The notes under the pieces: generated by a model
What the model saw: the letters and a program-made list of their open reading frames with translations, nothing else
Databases searched by the model: none
What the model was told of the DNA's origin: nothing
Shown: positions 1 through 12,941 of the stretch, piece by piece
Layout: each line of letters starts with the position of its first letter
How positions within the stretch are numbered: the first letter of the stretch is position 1
Assembly: GCA_012295275.1 (NCBI GenBank)
Contig: CM022679.1
Span: forward strand, 4,770,157-4,834,156
Length of the DNA: 64,000 nucleotides
Direction of reading: 5' to 3'
From: Chrysomallon squamiferum
Lineage: Eukaryota > Mollusca > Gastropoda > Neomphalida > Peltospiridae
Translations under genes and position numbers: made by a program

Positions 1-567
1 ATTTAATAAATAATCAAAGGAGCACTGGTTTGAATGGTAAATAACTAAATGATTTAACCAAGGAAGATTTATCAAGATAACATTTTCTTACCTAATGATA
101 AAAAAACCAACAACCGCACATTATATTAATTTAATAACTAATCATAGGAGCACTGGTTGGATTGGTAAATGTTTTAATAGGTTTACTAAGAAAGACTGAT
201 GAGATGACAAAAAAAGCCTCATGTGATTATATGTATCACTCTGTGTTCCTGGTACGGTGAGATTAAAGCTGAAATTTATTTAAAGTTTACAAAGACAAAC
301 ATGTCTGCTGTCAGCAGTTGATTAATTCAGTTACTTTAATTTATCTGTATGTAAGCTCAATTCTGATTGGCTGTTACAAACAAGAAGGAAGTCATGCAGA
401 AAGATGATAATAATAATAAAAAAAAGTAAAATAAAATAAAATAATACTAAACTAATAATGGTACCAATAAATTAAATAATAATACTGATATTAATAATAA
501 TAACAAAAATGAAATGCTGTTATTTTTAGTACTGTTGCTATTGCTAATAATAATAATAATAAAATCA

Positions 568-618
<51 letters not shown>

Positions 619-1140
619 TAATGGAATGAGAGAAAAAAAGATGTCATGATGTTAACAAAAAAATAGAAAAAAATAAAATAAAATCATAAGTGAAAAATAT
701 TAAAGGACATAATGGCTTCCTTGTCAGGGAATCCAAAAAACAGTTTTCTTTCTTTCTTTTATTTGCACATTCAACTTTTTAAATTTCACTTAGCTGATTA
801 TTTGATTTTGCAAACTCCTTTGTGTTACCAACAAGAAGGAAGACATTAGTAAGGCCATTAAAAAAATAATAATGGTAAAAAAAGTAATAAAAATACAAAG
901 AATTATAATAAAAAATTGTGACCTAAAAGAAATCATGTGACAAATTAAGCGATAAACATTCTTCTTTTTATTACTTTTTAATTCTGTTCCTTTTTTTTAA
1001 TTTGTTTTTCTTCTTTTTTATTTAAACATTTGTGGATAAATAGCAGAAATATTCACAGGTGCATACTAACAGTTACAAAAAACAAAAAAACAAAAAGAAC
1101 ATGCAGAGAATAGACATTTTGAAGATAGATTATTTAAGAT
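1..1140. repeat. AT-rich non-coding DNA with a local duplication and an AAT array
   Basis: No credible gene. Two related copies of a segment containing GGAGCACTGGTT lie at about 1-65 and 130-190, so this is a local direct duplication with a spacing of roughly 128 bp. An (AAT)n array runs from about 551 to 617. Two similar CAAGAAGGAAG segments near 380 and 830 belong to a dispersed repeat that recurs through the first 9 kb. The rest is A- or T-rich filler. Confidence 0.7.
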
Positions 1141-1141
1141 A

Positions 1142-1445
1142 TACACACAGAGTGTGTGTATGTATGTATGCAAGAATATGTGCATACATGCATATATATA
1201 TATAGATATGTGTTGTGTGTCTGTGTATATATATGTATGTATGTATGTACATATGTATGTATGTAACAGTGTGTGTGTCAGTGTATGTATGTATGTACAT
1301 ATGTATATATGTATGTATGTTTGTGTGTGTATGTATGTATGTACGTACGTACGTATGTATGTATGTATGTGTGTGTGTGTGTGTCAGTGTGTATGTATAT
1401 ATCTATGTATGTATATATATATGTATGTATGTATGTATGTTATTT
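1142..1445. repeat. TATG/TG microsatellite block
   Basis: Imperfect (TATG)n mixed with (TG)n and (TA)n. It can be read as long open frames on the plus strand, but those are only Met-Tyr-Val-Cys repeat translations. A related block with the same flanking sequence lies at about 4,500-4,665. Confidence 0.9.
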
Positions 1446-2950
1446 TGTATAGACACATACAAAAACACACTTAGATATATTAATACACATATTTACACAT
1501 TGACACAGACAGAAAGAGAAGAAAATACACATTAGAACTCAAATCTAAATTAATGATTATAAAATACCAATCAAACTCCAATAATGAATATCTTCCAGAC
1601 ATCTTGCTGATTTGGGTAAAAATGTTAATTTATAATGATGATGCTAATAAATAATAACAACAACAACACCACCACTACCAACAACAACAACAACAACAAC
1701 AAAAGACAATAAAAATAACAGCAACAAAAAATATAATAATGATGATGATGATTATTATTAAAAACAATAATAATGGAAATGAAACTAAAACATTTGAAAA
1801 TCTCTTACCCCGGATTAGAGCTAAAGAAAAATAACAAACAAACAAACAAACAAGCAAACAAGGCAAATATCTGATTTATCCAATGGATAAAAACAAACTT
1901 CAGTGATTGGTCAGTTAGAAAAATCAGGAAGTCTTCCATGTGATAATGACCAAGAAACTGACCCCTAGAGCAATAAAAAAAATAAAAAAATAAAAAAAAA
2001 TAAAAAATGAAAAATTAAAAAATTTAAAAAAATATAAAATAAAATAAATTTTTTAAAATTTAAAAAAAAATGAAATATATTCAAATATATGTAAGAATGT
2101 GGATTTAATTAAATTTATTCTCTCTGAAGAAGGTAAGAAGACACCAACGACCTCAAAACAAACACAGATTAGGCGGATGCATTACCCTGTTGAAAGACAA
2201 AACTGCATTTCAGAAATCATTTTACTGCCCACTAATTCCCTTGGCACCAGGAAAAGCAAGCACAGCTGGGAGTGTTTATCTGAGTACATTTTTTGTTCTT
2301 TGCAGCAATTGGTCAGAAGGAATAATGAGGAAGTGTGACATTTGCCAGAAAAAAAAAAAAAAAAGAACAAAAAAAAAAACCCAACCCTATCCCATGACAA
2401 AAAAAAAAAAAAGACATAAATATTTACAGTAAAATCACGAGATCTAACATTACAATCATACGCCATTTTGTTTTGCTCTTTTTAAATTTATTATCATTTC
2501 ATACACAGGTTGCATGGAACCAGAAATGTTTTGGATTTTCCAAATTTTCTAGATTTTGGCATATAAGAAGATAACATAAGGATCAATCTAAACATGAAAT
2601 CATTTTATATTTGACATATTTTATACCTACATATATTTTATATCTACAGCATGCATGAACTTACATGTAATATTTTATATGTATTTTATACCTATTAGTA
2701 ATTATACATAATATTTTTAATAGTTATGTGCATGAAATAAAGTTACAGAGGCTGAACCTGTTGGAAAACTTAGAGTTTTCAGGAATTTCAGATTCTTAGT
2801 GATTTTTCAAATTTAACTCAACCTATGTTGTTATTGCAGATAAAATTTGATACAACATTACTAGCATTGCTGCTGTTGCTGCTGCTGCTGTTACTGCTGC
2901 TACTAATTATCATAGAGCTGTCATGTATAATGTCTAACATTTACTGCATT
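1446..2950. other. AT-rich non-coding stretch
   Basis: Holds an (AAC)n run at about 1,660-1,705, an AAACA run near 1,840, poly-A-rich tracts at 1,975-2,070 and 2,348-2,412, and a GCT run near 2,865-2,905. Segments similar to GATTGGTCAG occur near 1,902 and 2,310. I see no splice-bounded coding exon here. Confidence 0.6.
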
Positions 2951-3045
2951 ATTATTATTACAATTTTTTTCTTATTAGTATTATTGCTATAATGACTACT
3001 AAAACTACAACTAACTTCATTGATTCTGTCTTTATTGATAATACT

Positions 3046-3418
<373 letters not shown>

Positions 3419-3545
3419 AAAAATATACTACAGTGGTAATAAGAATTCTAAATTTTCAGACAGCTATAACTGATTTTCTTTCAGTAGAGTTTATTTGTTC
3501 TTATTATTATTACAATTACTTTTACTACTGCCACTCCTCCTACTA

Positions 3546-3566
3546 TTCTGCTACTACTATTACTGT

Positions 3567-3616
<50 letters not shown>

Positions 3617-3623
3617 GTACTGT

Positions 3624-3681
<58 letters not shown>

Positions 3682-3683
3682 GT

Positions 3684-3723
<40 letters not shown>

Positions 3724-3749
3724 GTTACTACTACTACTACTACTACTGT

Positions 3750-3825
<76 letters not shown>

Positions 3826-3848
3826 GCTACTACTACTACTACTACTGT

Positions 3849-3883
<35 letters not shown>

Positions 3884-4075
3884 TTACTACTACTGCTACT
3901 ACTACTACTACTACTGTTACTACTACTACTACTATTACTACTACTACTACTACTATTACTACTACTACTGCTCCTGATACTATCAAATACTGCAGCTACT
4001 ATCATTACTACTGTTCTAGCACTACTACTCCTACTACTACTGCTACTGCTACTACTACTACTACTGTTCTGTTAC
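3546..4075. repeat. Long ACT trinucleotide array with regular GTT-type interruptions
   Basis: About 530 bp of (ACT)n broken by GTTACT, GCTACT and ATTACT variants, fading into degenerate ACT/ACC/GCT units up to about 4,190. It stays open in several frames (poly-Thr on the plus strand, poly-Ser or poly-Val on the minus strand) because the unit lacks stops in those frames, not because it is a gene. Confidence 0.95.
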
Positions 4076-4189
4076 TGCAACTAGTACAACTACTGCACTG
4101 TTACTATTTTTACTGCTCCTAACATAACTACTAATCTGGCCCTATGACTACTTCTACTACAGCTGTTACTGGTACTACTACCACTGCTG

Positions 4190-4800
4190 TCAATACAATT
4201 ATGACATTTTACAGTGCACACGAGTGGTGGAGCACTTAACCAGAGAGTGTTTGATAAATGATTTTATTACAGATTAATTGCCCTGAAACTAGGAAGAAAC
4301 AAATCCTAGGTTGTTTAGTGGAATGTAGTTTCAGCTCTGTTGTCTTCAGTGATTGGTCAGTTGAAACAACTAGGAAGTGTGGGATGTAACAGAAAAAAAA
4401 AAACCTCTAAAACAAAAAATAATAATAATAATTAAAAAAATAAAGTAATAATAAACTGAAATAAATATTTTGAAAGTATATTTTTTTAGATGTATACACA
4501 TGTGTGAATGTGTGAATGTTTGTATGGAAGAGTATGTGTATGCATGCATATTGATGTATGTATGTGTGTATGTATGTGATATGTATGTATGTTTATGTGT
4601 GTTTGTGTGTGTGTGTGTGTGCGAATATGTATGTATGTATGTATGTATGTATGAATGTATGTATACATGTATTTTCTATCTATATAGACACTTAGATACA
4701 TATTGATCCAGACAGAAAAAAGAAAATACACATTAGAACTCAAATTTAACTTATTGATCATACAATACCAGTCAAACCAAGATAATTAATTTGTTCTAGC
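4190..4800. repeat. Duplicated segment with TATG microsatellite
   Basis: Contains CAGTGATTGGTCAGTTG near 4,349, a TATG/TG array at about 4,505-4,665, and a flank ending in AAATACACATTAGAACTCAAAT. The same order of CCAAT-like segment, TATG array and flank occurs near 1,142-1,620, although the microsatellites differ in length. Confidence 0.6.
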
Positions 4801-6632
4801 ATTGTTCTGATTTTGATAATAATAACAATGACAATAAAAAGAATAATAATAAGTAATAAGTAATAAGTAATAATAAATAAATAAATAAATTAATTAATTA
4901 ATTAATTTTTACACTGCAAGTTAAAAGAAAATAATAAATTAGTTAAGTAAATGTGTGAAAATGTTATCAAATGATGTAAATAATATACACTGACAGCTGA
5001 AAGTACTAGCAGAGAAAGACCATTTTTCAATTTCTTAGAAAACCATTATTATTATTAATTGTATTATTATTATTATTTTTATTATTATTATTAATTGTAT
5101 TATTATTATTATTATTATTTGTATTATTATTATTATTATTATCTTATTTTTTTTAATATTATTATTTTTCTTATATATTTTTTTTTTTTTTTTTTTTTAT
5201 TATTAATTTTATTATTATTATTTTATATATTATTTTTATTATTTTTTATATTATTATTTTTTTTATCATTATTATTACTTTATATATTACTTTTATTATT
5301 TTTTTGTATTATTATTTTTTTATTATTATTATTACTTTTTATTATTTTTTTGTATTATTATTTTATTATTATTTTATTCTTCTTCTTCTTCTTCTTCTTC
5401 TTCTTTTTTTATTATTATTATATTTTATTATTTTTATATTATTATTATTATTATTTATATATTATTTTTATTATTATTTTTATTTTATTTTTTATATATT
5501 ATTTTATTTTTTTTTTATTATTTTTTTATTATTATTAATTTTATATATTATTTTCTTATTTTTTTAAAATTATTTTTTTTATTATTATTATTTTATTAGT
5601 TTTTATATTATTCTTCTTATTTTTTTATAGTTACTATTATTATTATTTTATTATTACTAATTTTTTTATTATTTTTATTATTATATTTCTTATTCTTATT
5701 ATACATGCTATTTTATTATTGTTGTTGTTGTTATTATTATTAGATTATTATTATTATTATAATTAATATTATTTTAGTATCATAGTTATGAGTGTGGCTA
5801 TCAGATTATTATCTTTCTCATTATTATTATTTTATTAATAGCATCCATTTATTGTTGTCATAATTATGACTGTTGTTGTTATTATTATAATATTATTATT
5901 GTTATTATTATTATTATTTTTTATTATTATTATTATTTCTGTCATCATTATGATCATCATCTAATTTACACATCATTGAAAAAAATAAAATAAAATAAAA
6001 ATAAATAAAATTGTACATCAACCTATGCAAGAAAGAAGAAAATAATAAAATATGTAAGTAAATGTGTTAAATGGTATCAAGATGTAATAAATATATACTG
6101 ACAGCTAAAAGTACTATGAGTGTAAAACTGTTTTTCAGTTTCTTAGAAAACCATTATTGTTATTATTTGTAGATTATTATTTTTATTATTTTTACCTAAT
6201 TATTTCTGTTATTTTATTATTATTATTTTTATTATTTATTATTATTATCATTATTATTGTTGTTGTTATTCATCATCATTTTAATTGCTATTATTATTAC
6301 ACTTATGTTTTTTGAATTATTATTGCTGTTGTTATTATTATAAGATTATTATTATTAAAATTATCTTATCAATACCATTATCATTATCATTTATTATTGG
6401 TATAGTTATGAATGTTGTTGTTGTTGTAGTTGTTATTATTATTATTATTATTGATATTATCATTTTATTATTACTATTTTTCATATTATTATTATTATTA
6501 TTATTATCATATTTCTTCTTCTTCTTCTTCTTATTATATAGGTTTTTTATTATTATTATTATAATTAACATTATTTTACTATTATCATAATTTATCATTG
6601 TTATAGTTATCAGAACTACTCTTTCAAACTGC
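4801..6632. repeat. ATT and T-rich arrays with two copies of a 150-bp unit
   Basis: Mostly (ATT)n, (ATTT)n and T-runs. Two related segments containing ACTGACAGCT(A/G)AAAGTACTA and ending in TTTCTTAGAAAACCATTATT lie near 4,910-5,055 and 6,020-6,165, about 1.1 kb apart in the same orientation. No coding evidence. Confidence 0.7.
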
Positions 6633-6834
6633 GTGATTATGATGATGATCATCATTATCTCTATCATCATTATCATCATCATCTCCATCATCACCATCAT
6701 CATTATCTCTATCATCATCATCATCATTTATATCTCCATCATCATCACCATCATCATTATCTCCATCATCATCATCATCATCATCTCTATCATCATTATT
6801 ATCTCTATCATCATCATCGTCATCGTCATCTAAC
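6633..6834. repeat. ATC trinucleotide array
   Basis: About 200 bp of (ATC)n with TCT-ATC and TCC-ATC interruptions. It translates as poly-Asp on the minus strand and poly-Ile on the plus strand. Confidence 0.9.
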
Positions 6835-7264
6835 AGACACATCAGTGAACAAACTAAAAACTGTGTAGTAGTCGCTTGATCTGCTCTAGTTCACATTCGA
6901 CTCTGAGACGACAAGAAAGGGTAGATTTAAAAAAAAAAAATCAAATATCAAAACAGGCCACCTGCAAAGTGCACTATGAATATATATATTCAACAAAAAC
7001 AGAAAGAGAATCTAAAAGACAACTTACTTATGTACGACACAAAAGTTGGATTCTTCCTGAACGCCATGCAGTGAAAATTGCTAAGAACTACCAAGTGTCA
7101 TAAGTGTTCACTTGTGTGTTTAAAAATGAAATAATGCCAGCCGGAAAATATTGAATGCACAGGTAAGATATAAAGTTCTATAAATAGAATTTTTGTAGCG
7201 GAAATGGGAATTCCCCTGCAGTTTCACTGATGGCAGAGTTATATTTCCTTATAGACTGACATGA

Positions 7265-7265
<1 letters not shown>

Positions 7266-7305
<40 letters not shown>

Positions 7306-7335
7306 GTGTCTATATATATATATATATATTATATA

Positions 7336-7418
<83 letters not shown>
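7266..7418. repeat. Compound TG/TA microsatellite
   Basis: Two blocks of (TG)n, each followed by (TA)n. The open frames across it are repeat translations. Confidence 0.95.
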
Positions 7419-7421
<3 letters not shown>

Positions 7422-7495
7422 AAGAAAAAAAATGGCAGACTAAATACTTCTTGTATTAAAATCTTTGTTAAAATTATTATCAAAACATTTGCTGT

Positions 7496-7991
7496 GTCAT
7501 TGGTCGGAATAATATTGGCTTTTGCTTACTTCCTTTATTTTCATGAGTCATAATTCTGATAAAAAAGAAGAAAAAAGCCCCTTATATTTACTGTAGTTAT
7601 GTTTGTAACTAGTTATAAATAGAAACCATGTAACACTTCAATAACTCTAGAGAGGAAAATCAACAACAAGTATATAGAAGATAAACACAGTTACACTGGC
7701 AATTCATAGAACAGCTGCTGCTACAACAACAACAATGACATCAGCAATTTGAACAAATAAAGTAGAACAACAACAACAACAACTTGAATAAATGAAGTAA
7801 TACAACAACGACATTAGCAATTTGAACAATGAAGGACTACAACAACGATAGATAAACAGACAATTTCAACAACTAATAATACAAAAATTCAATAATTTTT
7901 TTTATATCCTGATGTTTCAGAATTAATTTTTTTTTTAGTGATTTCTGCTGGCTTTTCAAGAAGTTGTTTGAAAAAGACACATCACATTTTT

Positions 7992-8053
<62 letters not shown>

Positions 8054-8060
8054 ATTTTGC
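7496..8060 (+). repeat. Dispersed repeat, copy A (ends in GA array)
   Basis: Starts near CATTGGTCGGAATAATATTG, passes through TTTCATGAGTCA, TATAAATAGAAACCATGTAA and an AAC-rich middle, and ends in a pure GA array at 7,992-8,051. A clearly related copy lies at about 8,720-9,290 in the same orientation. Confidence 0.75.
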
Positions 8061-8079
8061 ATGATGCAAACACACACAT

Positions 8080-8114
<35 letters not shown>

Positions 8115-8257
8115 TTTGTTTAAAACTTTAAAACACTGAATATAAAATACTTAAAAATTGAATTAATTTTTTGAACATTAAAATAAAGGGTTTTTCTGAC
8201 ATATGTCTACTTACTGTACAGAAAAAAACACTAATATATAATAAATATAATTAGGGT

Positions 8258-8358
8258 TTACAGAAATCTAAGACCATGGCCAGTACAAGCTTGTTTGAAC
8301 ATTACTAAATAAAAATCAGCTAAACATTTATTTTACCCTCACATACTCAAGTAGGTAC

Positions 8359-8441
<83 letters not shown>

Positions 8442-8525
8442 ACAAGACTGTCATTTCATTATGGCTGGTTTTAATTAAAAAATGATTATCTTACAACAAA
8501 TATAATAAAATGTGAATGAAGTTGT
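8258..8525 (+). repeat. Duplicated 270-bp segment, copy A
   Basis: Contains TTTACAGAAATCTAAGACCA, a TA/GA microsatellite, then GACTGTCATTTCATTATGGC. A nearly identical copy is at 10,804-11,071. The two differ mainly in microsatellite length. Confidence 0.85.
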
Positions 8526-8719
8526 ATAATTATTATCAAAACAAATAATGTAAGTATGAAGAGAACCAAAAATCTATTATTATTGTTTTTGTATCCCTAC
8601 ATCCAAAGGCACATTTGATAACAAGTAATAGAGTTCTGCTGCTTTGTTTTAATTAAACAATCAGGACGTTCTGTTTGTAGAAAATTGTTTAACTGATCAA
8701 AATAATTATTTCATTTGCT

Positions 8720-9290
8720 GTGTGATTGGTCAGAATAATATTTGCATTTGCCTGCTTCCTTTATTTTCATGAGTCACAATTCTAGAAAAAAAGAAGAAAA
8801 AAGTCCCTTATATTTACTGTACTTATGTTTGTAACTAGTTATAAATAGAAACCATGTAACACAGGAAAATCACCTGGAATTACCTGTGTGGTTGAAAACT
8901 TTCTTATTTCTAATAACAACAGCAGATAAAAATCACAACACGTAGAAAGAAGATAAATACAGTTACACTGGCAATTCATAGTGCAGTTGCTGCTACAACA
9001 ACAACAATGACATCAGCAATTTGAACAAATAGAGTACTACAACAACAACAACAACAACTTGAATAAATGAAGTAACACAACAACGACTTTAGCAATTTGA
9101 ACAATGAAGGACTACAACAACAATGAAAGATAAAACAGACAATTTCAACAACTAATAATAAAAAATTAAATAATTTTTTTTTTATCCTGATGATGTTGCA
9201 GAATTATTAATTTTTCTTTAGTGATTTCTGCTGGCTTTTCAAGAAGTTGTTTGAAAAAGACACACCACATTTTTAGAGAGAGAGAGGGAG
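8720..9290 (+). repeat. Dispersed repeat, copy B
   Basis: Second copy of the unit at 7,496-8,060, about 1,225 bp downstream. It shares TATAAATAGAAACCATGTAA, the AAC-rich middle and TTTCTGCTGGCTTTTCAAGA. Its terminal GA array is nearly absent. Confidence 0.75.
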
Positions 9291-10152
9291 AGAGAAAAAT
9301 TGGAACAATGGTTGGACCAACAATTAGAAGAAGAAGAAGAAAAAGGCTGAAATAAACAGGATTGATATAAATGTCTCTGTTTATGTATGGTTGTGAATTC
9401 ATTCTCCATACCAATTGAGCTTTATAGGCAGAATGGGAACAATGGACTTTACACATTACAAAAACTTAGTGTTGTTTACCTATGTGATTATCTGTCATCG
9501 TTTTAAAGATTATATTTTATTTTTGAGATGATGATTTGTCTCCAAAAAATTCATCTGAGTTAAACCCTGATAAGATATTACTACAAAACCATGGAGTATT
9601 TACAAAACACTGGTCCAATAACTAAAACAGATAAAATCCTTTATCTTAGAAATATAAAGAATATGTGGTTGTTGAAACAGTTCAAACAAAACAAAGGAAC
9701 TGAAACAAAAACAACAAATCACAAATGATATAAAAATATATAATAATAATTTTTTTTTTTTAATTCTTTTAAAAAGATTGTAACAAGATAAATGTCTAGA
9801 CATATTCATTTTTCTTATCTTAAGAGTATACACTGATCTGTGAAAATTATATAAGTTGTTAATCCTGTAAAAAAAAAAATATCCCAGGTGTATACAGTTT
9901 TATATAATAAAAATATCATACTCACACAAACACAAACAGACACAGAGACACACACACACACAAACAGACACAGAGACACACACACATACATATAGATAGA
10001 TACATATACAGATTTACATACTGAAAAAAACAGAGCAGTTTCAGTTACAATTTACACATGCTTAACTATGAACACATTTATCATCACATATTCATACATA
10101 TCTGCACACAGTAAAAAAAAAAGAAAAAAAAGAAAAAACGTAAAATCAGAGT

Positions 10153-10208
<56 letters not shown>

Positions 10209-10288
10209 TAAAATAAATCAGATGGAACACTTGACAAGAAACAAAAAGCCAGAGGTAGATGTTATTAATTTAAAGCTGGATTGGGAAA

Positions 10289-10323
<35 letters not shown>

Positions 10324-10380
10324 AAAACAAAATTATAAAAAACTAAAATAAATAAATATCGCTTTTAGGTAGACTGTAAC
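9291..10380. other. AT-rich non-coding stretch
   Basis: Includes CACACA/CAGAGACA repeats near 9,925-9,990, a GA array at about 10,155-10,203 and an (AAAT)n array at about 10,288-10,325. No coding exon recognised. Confidence 0.6.
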
Positions 10381-10614
10381 TTATTTGAAAACAGAATTTG
10401 GAAAGTCAGGAAGGTGATCACAGAATTTACAGGCCGATAGAACAAGATGTATATTAAGTAATTAATTACTAGGAGTCGAGTCAGATAGAGTAACACAGAC
10501 AAACTGCTTGTTCGCTGCGATGTAACACTGAGATTAGATCTGACAGATTCGATGTAGATTCGTCACAAGTGAAATATCAGCGAAGCAGACGTCACTGACA
10601 ACATGATATATCTA

Positions 10615-10670
10615 TATATAGTATATATATGTGTGTTTGCATCATGCAAAGTTACCCTCTCTCTCTCTCA
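10615..10670 (-). repeat. Inverted fragment of the GA-array flank
   Basis: GTTTGCATCATGCAAAGTTA followed by (CT)n is the reverse complement, with few changes, of the GA-array edge near 8,040-8,080. This shows the repeat family also inserts or rearranges in inverted orientation. Confidence 0.6.
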
Positions 10671-10803
10671 GATTTTTTTCCAAAATTTAATTGATCTATT
10701 GTTGTTGTAAATTATATATATATATATATTATTTTTTTTCTGTATTTGTTTAACTTTATGATTGCTTTTATTAATCCATATGCTGCCACTGTATATTAAC
10801 CAT

Positions 10804-10921
10804 TTACAGAAATCTAAGACCATGGCCAGTACAAGCTTGTTTGAACATTACTAAATAAAAATCAGCTAAACATTTATTTTACCTTCACATACTCAAGTAG
10901 TTACATATATTATTATACATC

Positions 10922-10989
<68 letters not shown>

Positions 10990-11071
10990 AGACTGTCATT
11001 TCATTATGGCTGATTTTAATTAAAAAATGATTATCTTACATCAAATATAATAAAATGTGAATGAAGTTGTC
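10804..11071 (+). repeat. Duplicated 270-bp segment, copy B
   Basis: Partner of 8,258-8,525, with a GA array at 10,924-10,986 in the middle. Confidence 0.85.
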
Positions 11072-11264
11072 ACAATTTTGTTAAGTGATCGATTTTAAAA
11101 CTGTATGATTATGTGATCGAAACACTGTAGTGCCATAAATATTTTTGTGTAGGTTCAGTTATTTGCACTCCCTCGTAAAAAGAATTTCCAAATTAATGAG
11201 CTCTTTATTTTTTGTAAAGTAAAATAATAAATATATTTAAATTGACGAGAAACATTAACGGATA

Positions 11265-11267
<3 letters not shown>

Positions 11268-11351
<84 letters not shown>

Positions 11352-11368
11352 CAGTAAAACGTAACAAA

Positions 11369-11407
<39 letters not shown>

Positions 11408-11410
11408 ATA
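11268..11410. repeat. ATT array followed by AAAT array
   Basis: Pure (ATT)n of about 28 units, a short unique spacer, then (AAAT)n of about 11 units. Confidence 0.95.
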
Positions 11411-11639
11411 CCTTGTACGTTTTTGTTAGAAGTTTTCCTCGTCTAATTAGTTTTTCAGCACGTATCAAAAACAAAAGTTTATGATGTTATACCACTGTGA
11501 ACTACAGTACATTTAACAACGTATGACTGAATAAATATTCACTAAAAGTTTCAATGTATCAGATTTAAATGCAGATCTCTTGTAAACATATGAAGCAAAG
11601 GTCACACATATAACGGTGAACTCATGAACGATGCTGATC

Positions 11640-11880
11640 CGAAAATGATACCAACTTCCTAACTTTAGGATTATTTCTTCCGGGTTTGGGATTTCGGCCA
11701 ATGAGAAGTATTAGTGATATTTTAGACCCACGTGCTTTCTCTGACATGTCAATCAGTTTGTTTACCTTCGTATTCCGCTGACGTAGGCCGGAAACCTCGA
11801 GGCAGTAGCTACATTACGATTATGATTATTTCGTCAATACTAGACATAATATTGACGTATATGGAATTTTCTTCATGCGC
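11640..11880. promoter_or_regulatory. CpG-containing promoter-like patch
   Basis: Unlike its surroundings, this patch carries several sites that resemble promoter elements: CTTCCGGG at 11,677-11,684, CCAAT at 11,698-11,702, CACGTG at 11,729-11,734, CCGGAA at 11,788-11,793, and two TGACGTA-like half-CREs. I infer a promoter, perhaps with a 5' untranslated exon of the transporter gene that starts coding at 16,474. No transcript start is visible, so the assignment is tentative. Confidence 0.3.
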
Positions 11881-12083
11881 AATATCAGTTATTACTTTAT
11901 ATGTTTTTTTTTTTTCATTCATACTTTTTCTTCTTTTTTATAGATATTATTAAATCGTTGAATAATATTGGAAGAAACATATTTTCATTTATTTATTTAT
12001 TTATTTATTAGTTGTTGAAATATTATATTTAGCATAAATAAAAGTTAAATATATAATTCGACGTACATTTAATCCTTAATACT

Positions 12084-12158
12084 GTGGTACCTGCCTTATA
12101 GGGGCAAAAGTATCCCTGCTTCGCAGGTGTCCCCTCATCAAAGGGTTAACAATTGGAC

Positions 12159-12191
<33 letters not shown>

Positions 12192-12941
12192 ATATTATTA
12201 TTATTATTATTGAACATATTTGCATGCACATGCACATGCACCACGTACATTACTCACAACAAACATAAATCGTTATGGCCGGGCACTGACATAGCAAGCA
12301 TCTTGGATTCCTACGAAAACACAAATGCAAAACTTCATTGATGAATATTAATAAAAACATATTTTACATGTCACAAAACTCATAATAAGAATTAGGTATG
12401 TTTATGTTCTACAAAATATAGCGTTTGAACCCCCCCCCCTCCCCAAAAAGGAAAGAAAACGAGTTCCGATTTGTGTCAGATGCACAGAACCAACATTTCG
12501 ATCCCGAAATACGAGGTGTTTATAAAACATAAGCATGAGCGGAATGATGAAAATTATGAATCAAATTCTGAAAAATGGCATGACTTGGCGAGAAAAGCGT
12601 CTGGCGATTGTAATTCGCGGGCTTCTGTGATTTAACAAGAATAACACTCCCAGAATGCACAGTGCTTGGCAGTCAGGTAATTAGGCGATGCGATCTTTAA
12701 TTTAAAATATCGTTAAAAGCTGCCGTGCAACAGTAACATTATTTATTTGGGTGAAAACAAATCCAAATCGGTATGACTGTCCGCTTTGACAGTGGGAATA
12801 ATGATTTAAAAACAGCGTCCGTGTCCGCTGATCTGTATATCCATATGGACATATGGACTGAAAAACAATCGGGACTCAGAGAAAGTGTCCGAACATCGTG
12901 GTTGACCGCTCATTTAAGGGGCCGCTAAAGGCAGGTACCAC
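12084..12941. mobile_element. Candidate non-autonomous DNA element (MITE-like) with terminal inverted repeats
   Basis: GTGGTACCTGCCTT at 12,084-12,097 is repeated exactly in inverted form (AAGGCAGGTACCAC) at 12,928-12,941, with weaker similarity a few bases inward. The 858-bp interior has no long open frame and is richer in G+C than the flanks. I see no convincing target-site duplication, so a chance or diverged inverted repeat remains possible. Confidence 0.35.

Noticed and set aside
1154-1535. Long plus-strand frames of Met/Tyr/Val/Cys
   Set aside because: Translation of a TATG/TG microsatellite; no non-repeat protein sequence, splice context or start signal.
3433-4122. 229-residue Thr-rich frame and matching Ser- or Val-rich frames on the other strand
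   Set aside because: The ACT array stays open in several frames because its unit has no stop in them; nothing else supports a gene.
6624-6842. Asp-rich minus-strand frame
   Set aside because: Translation of the ATC array.
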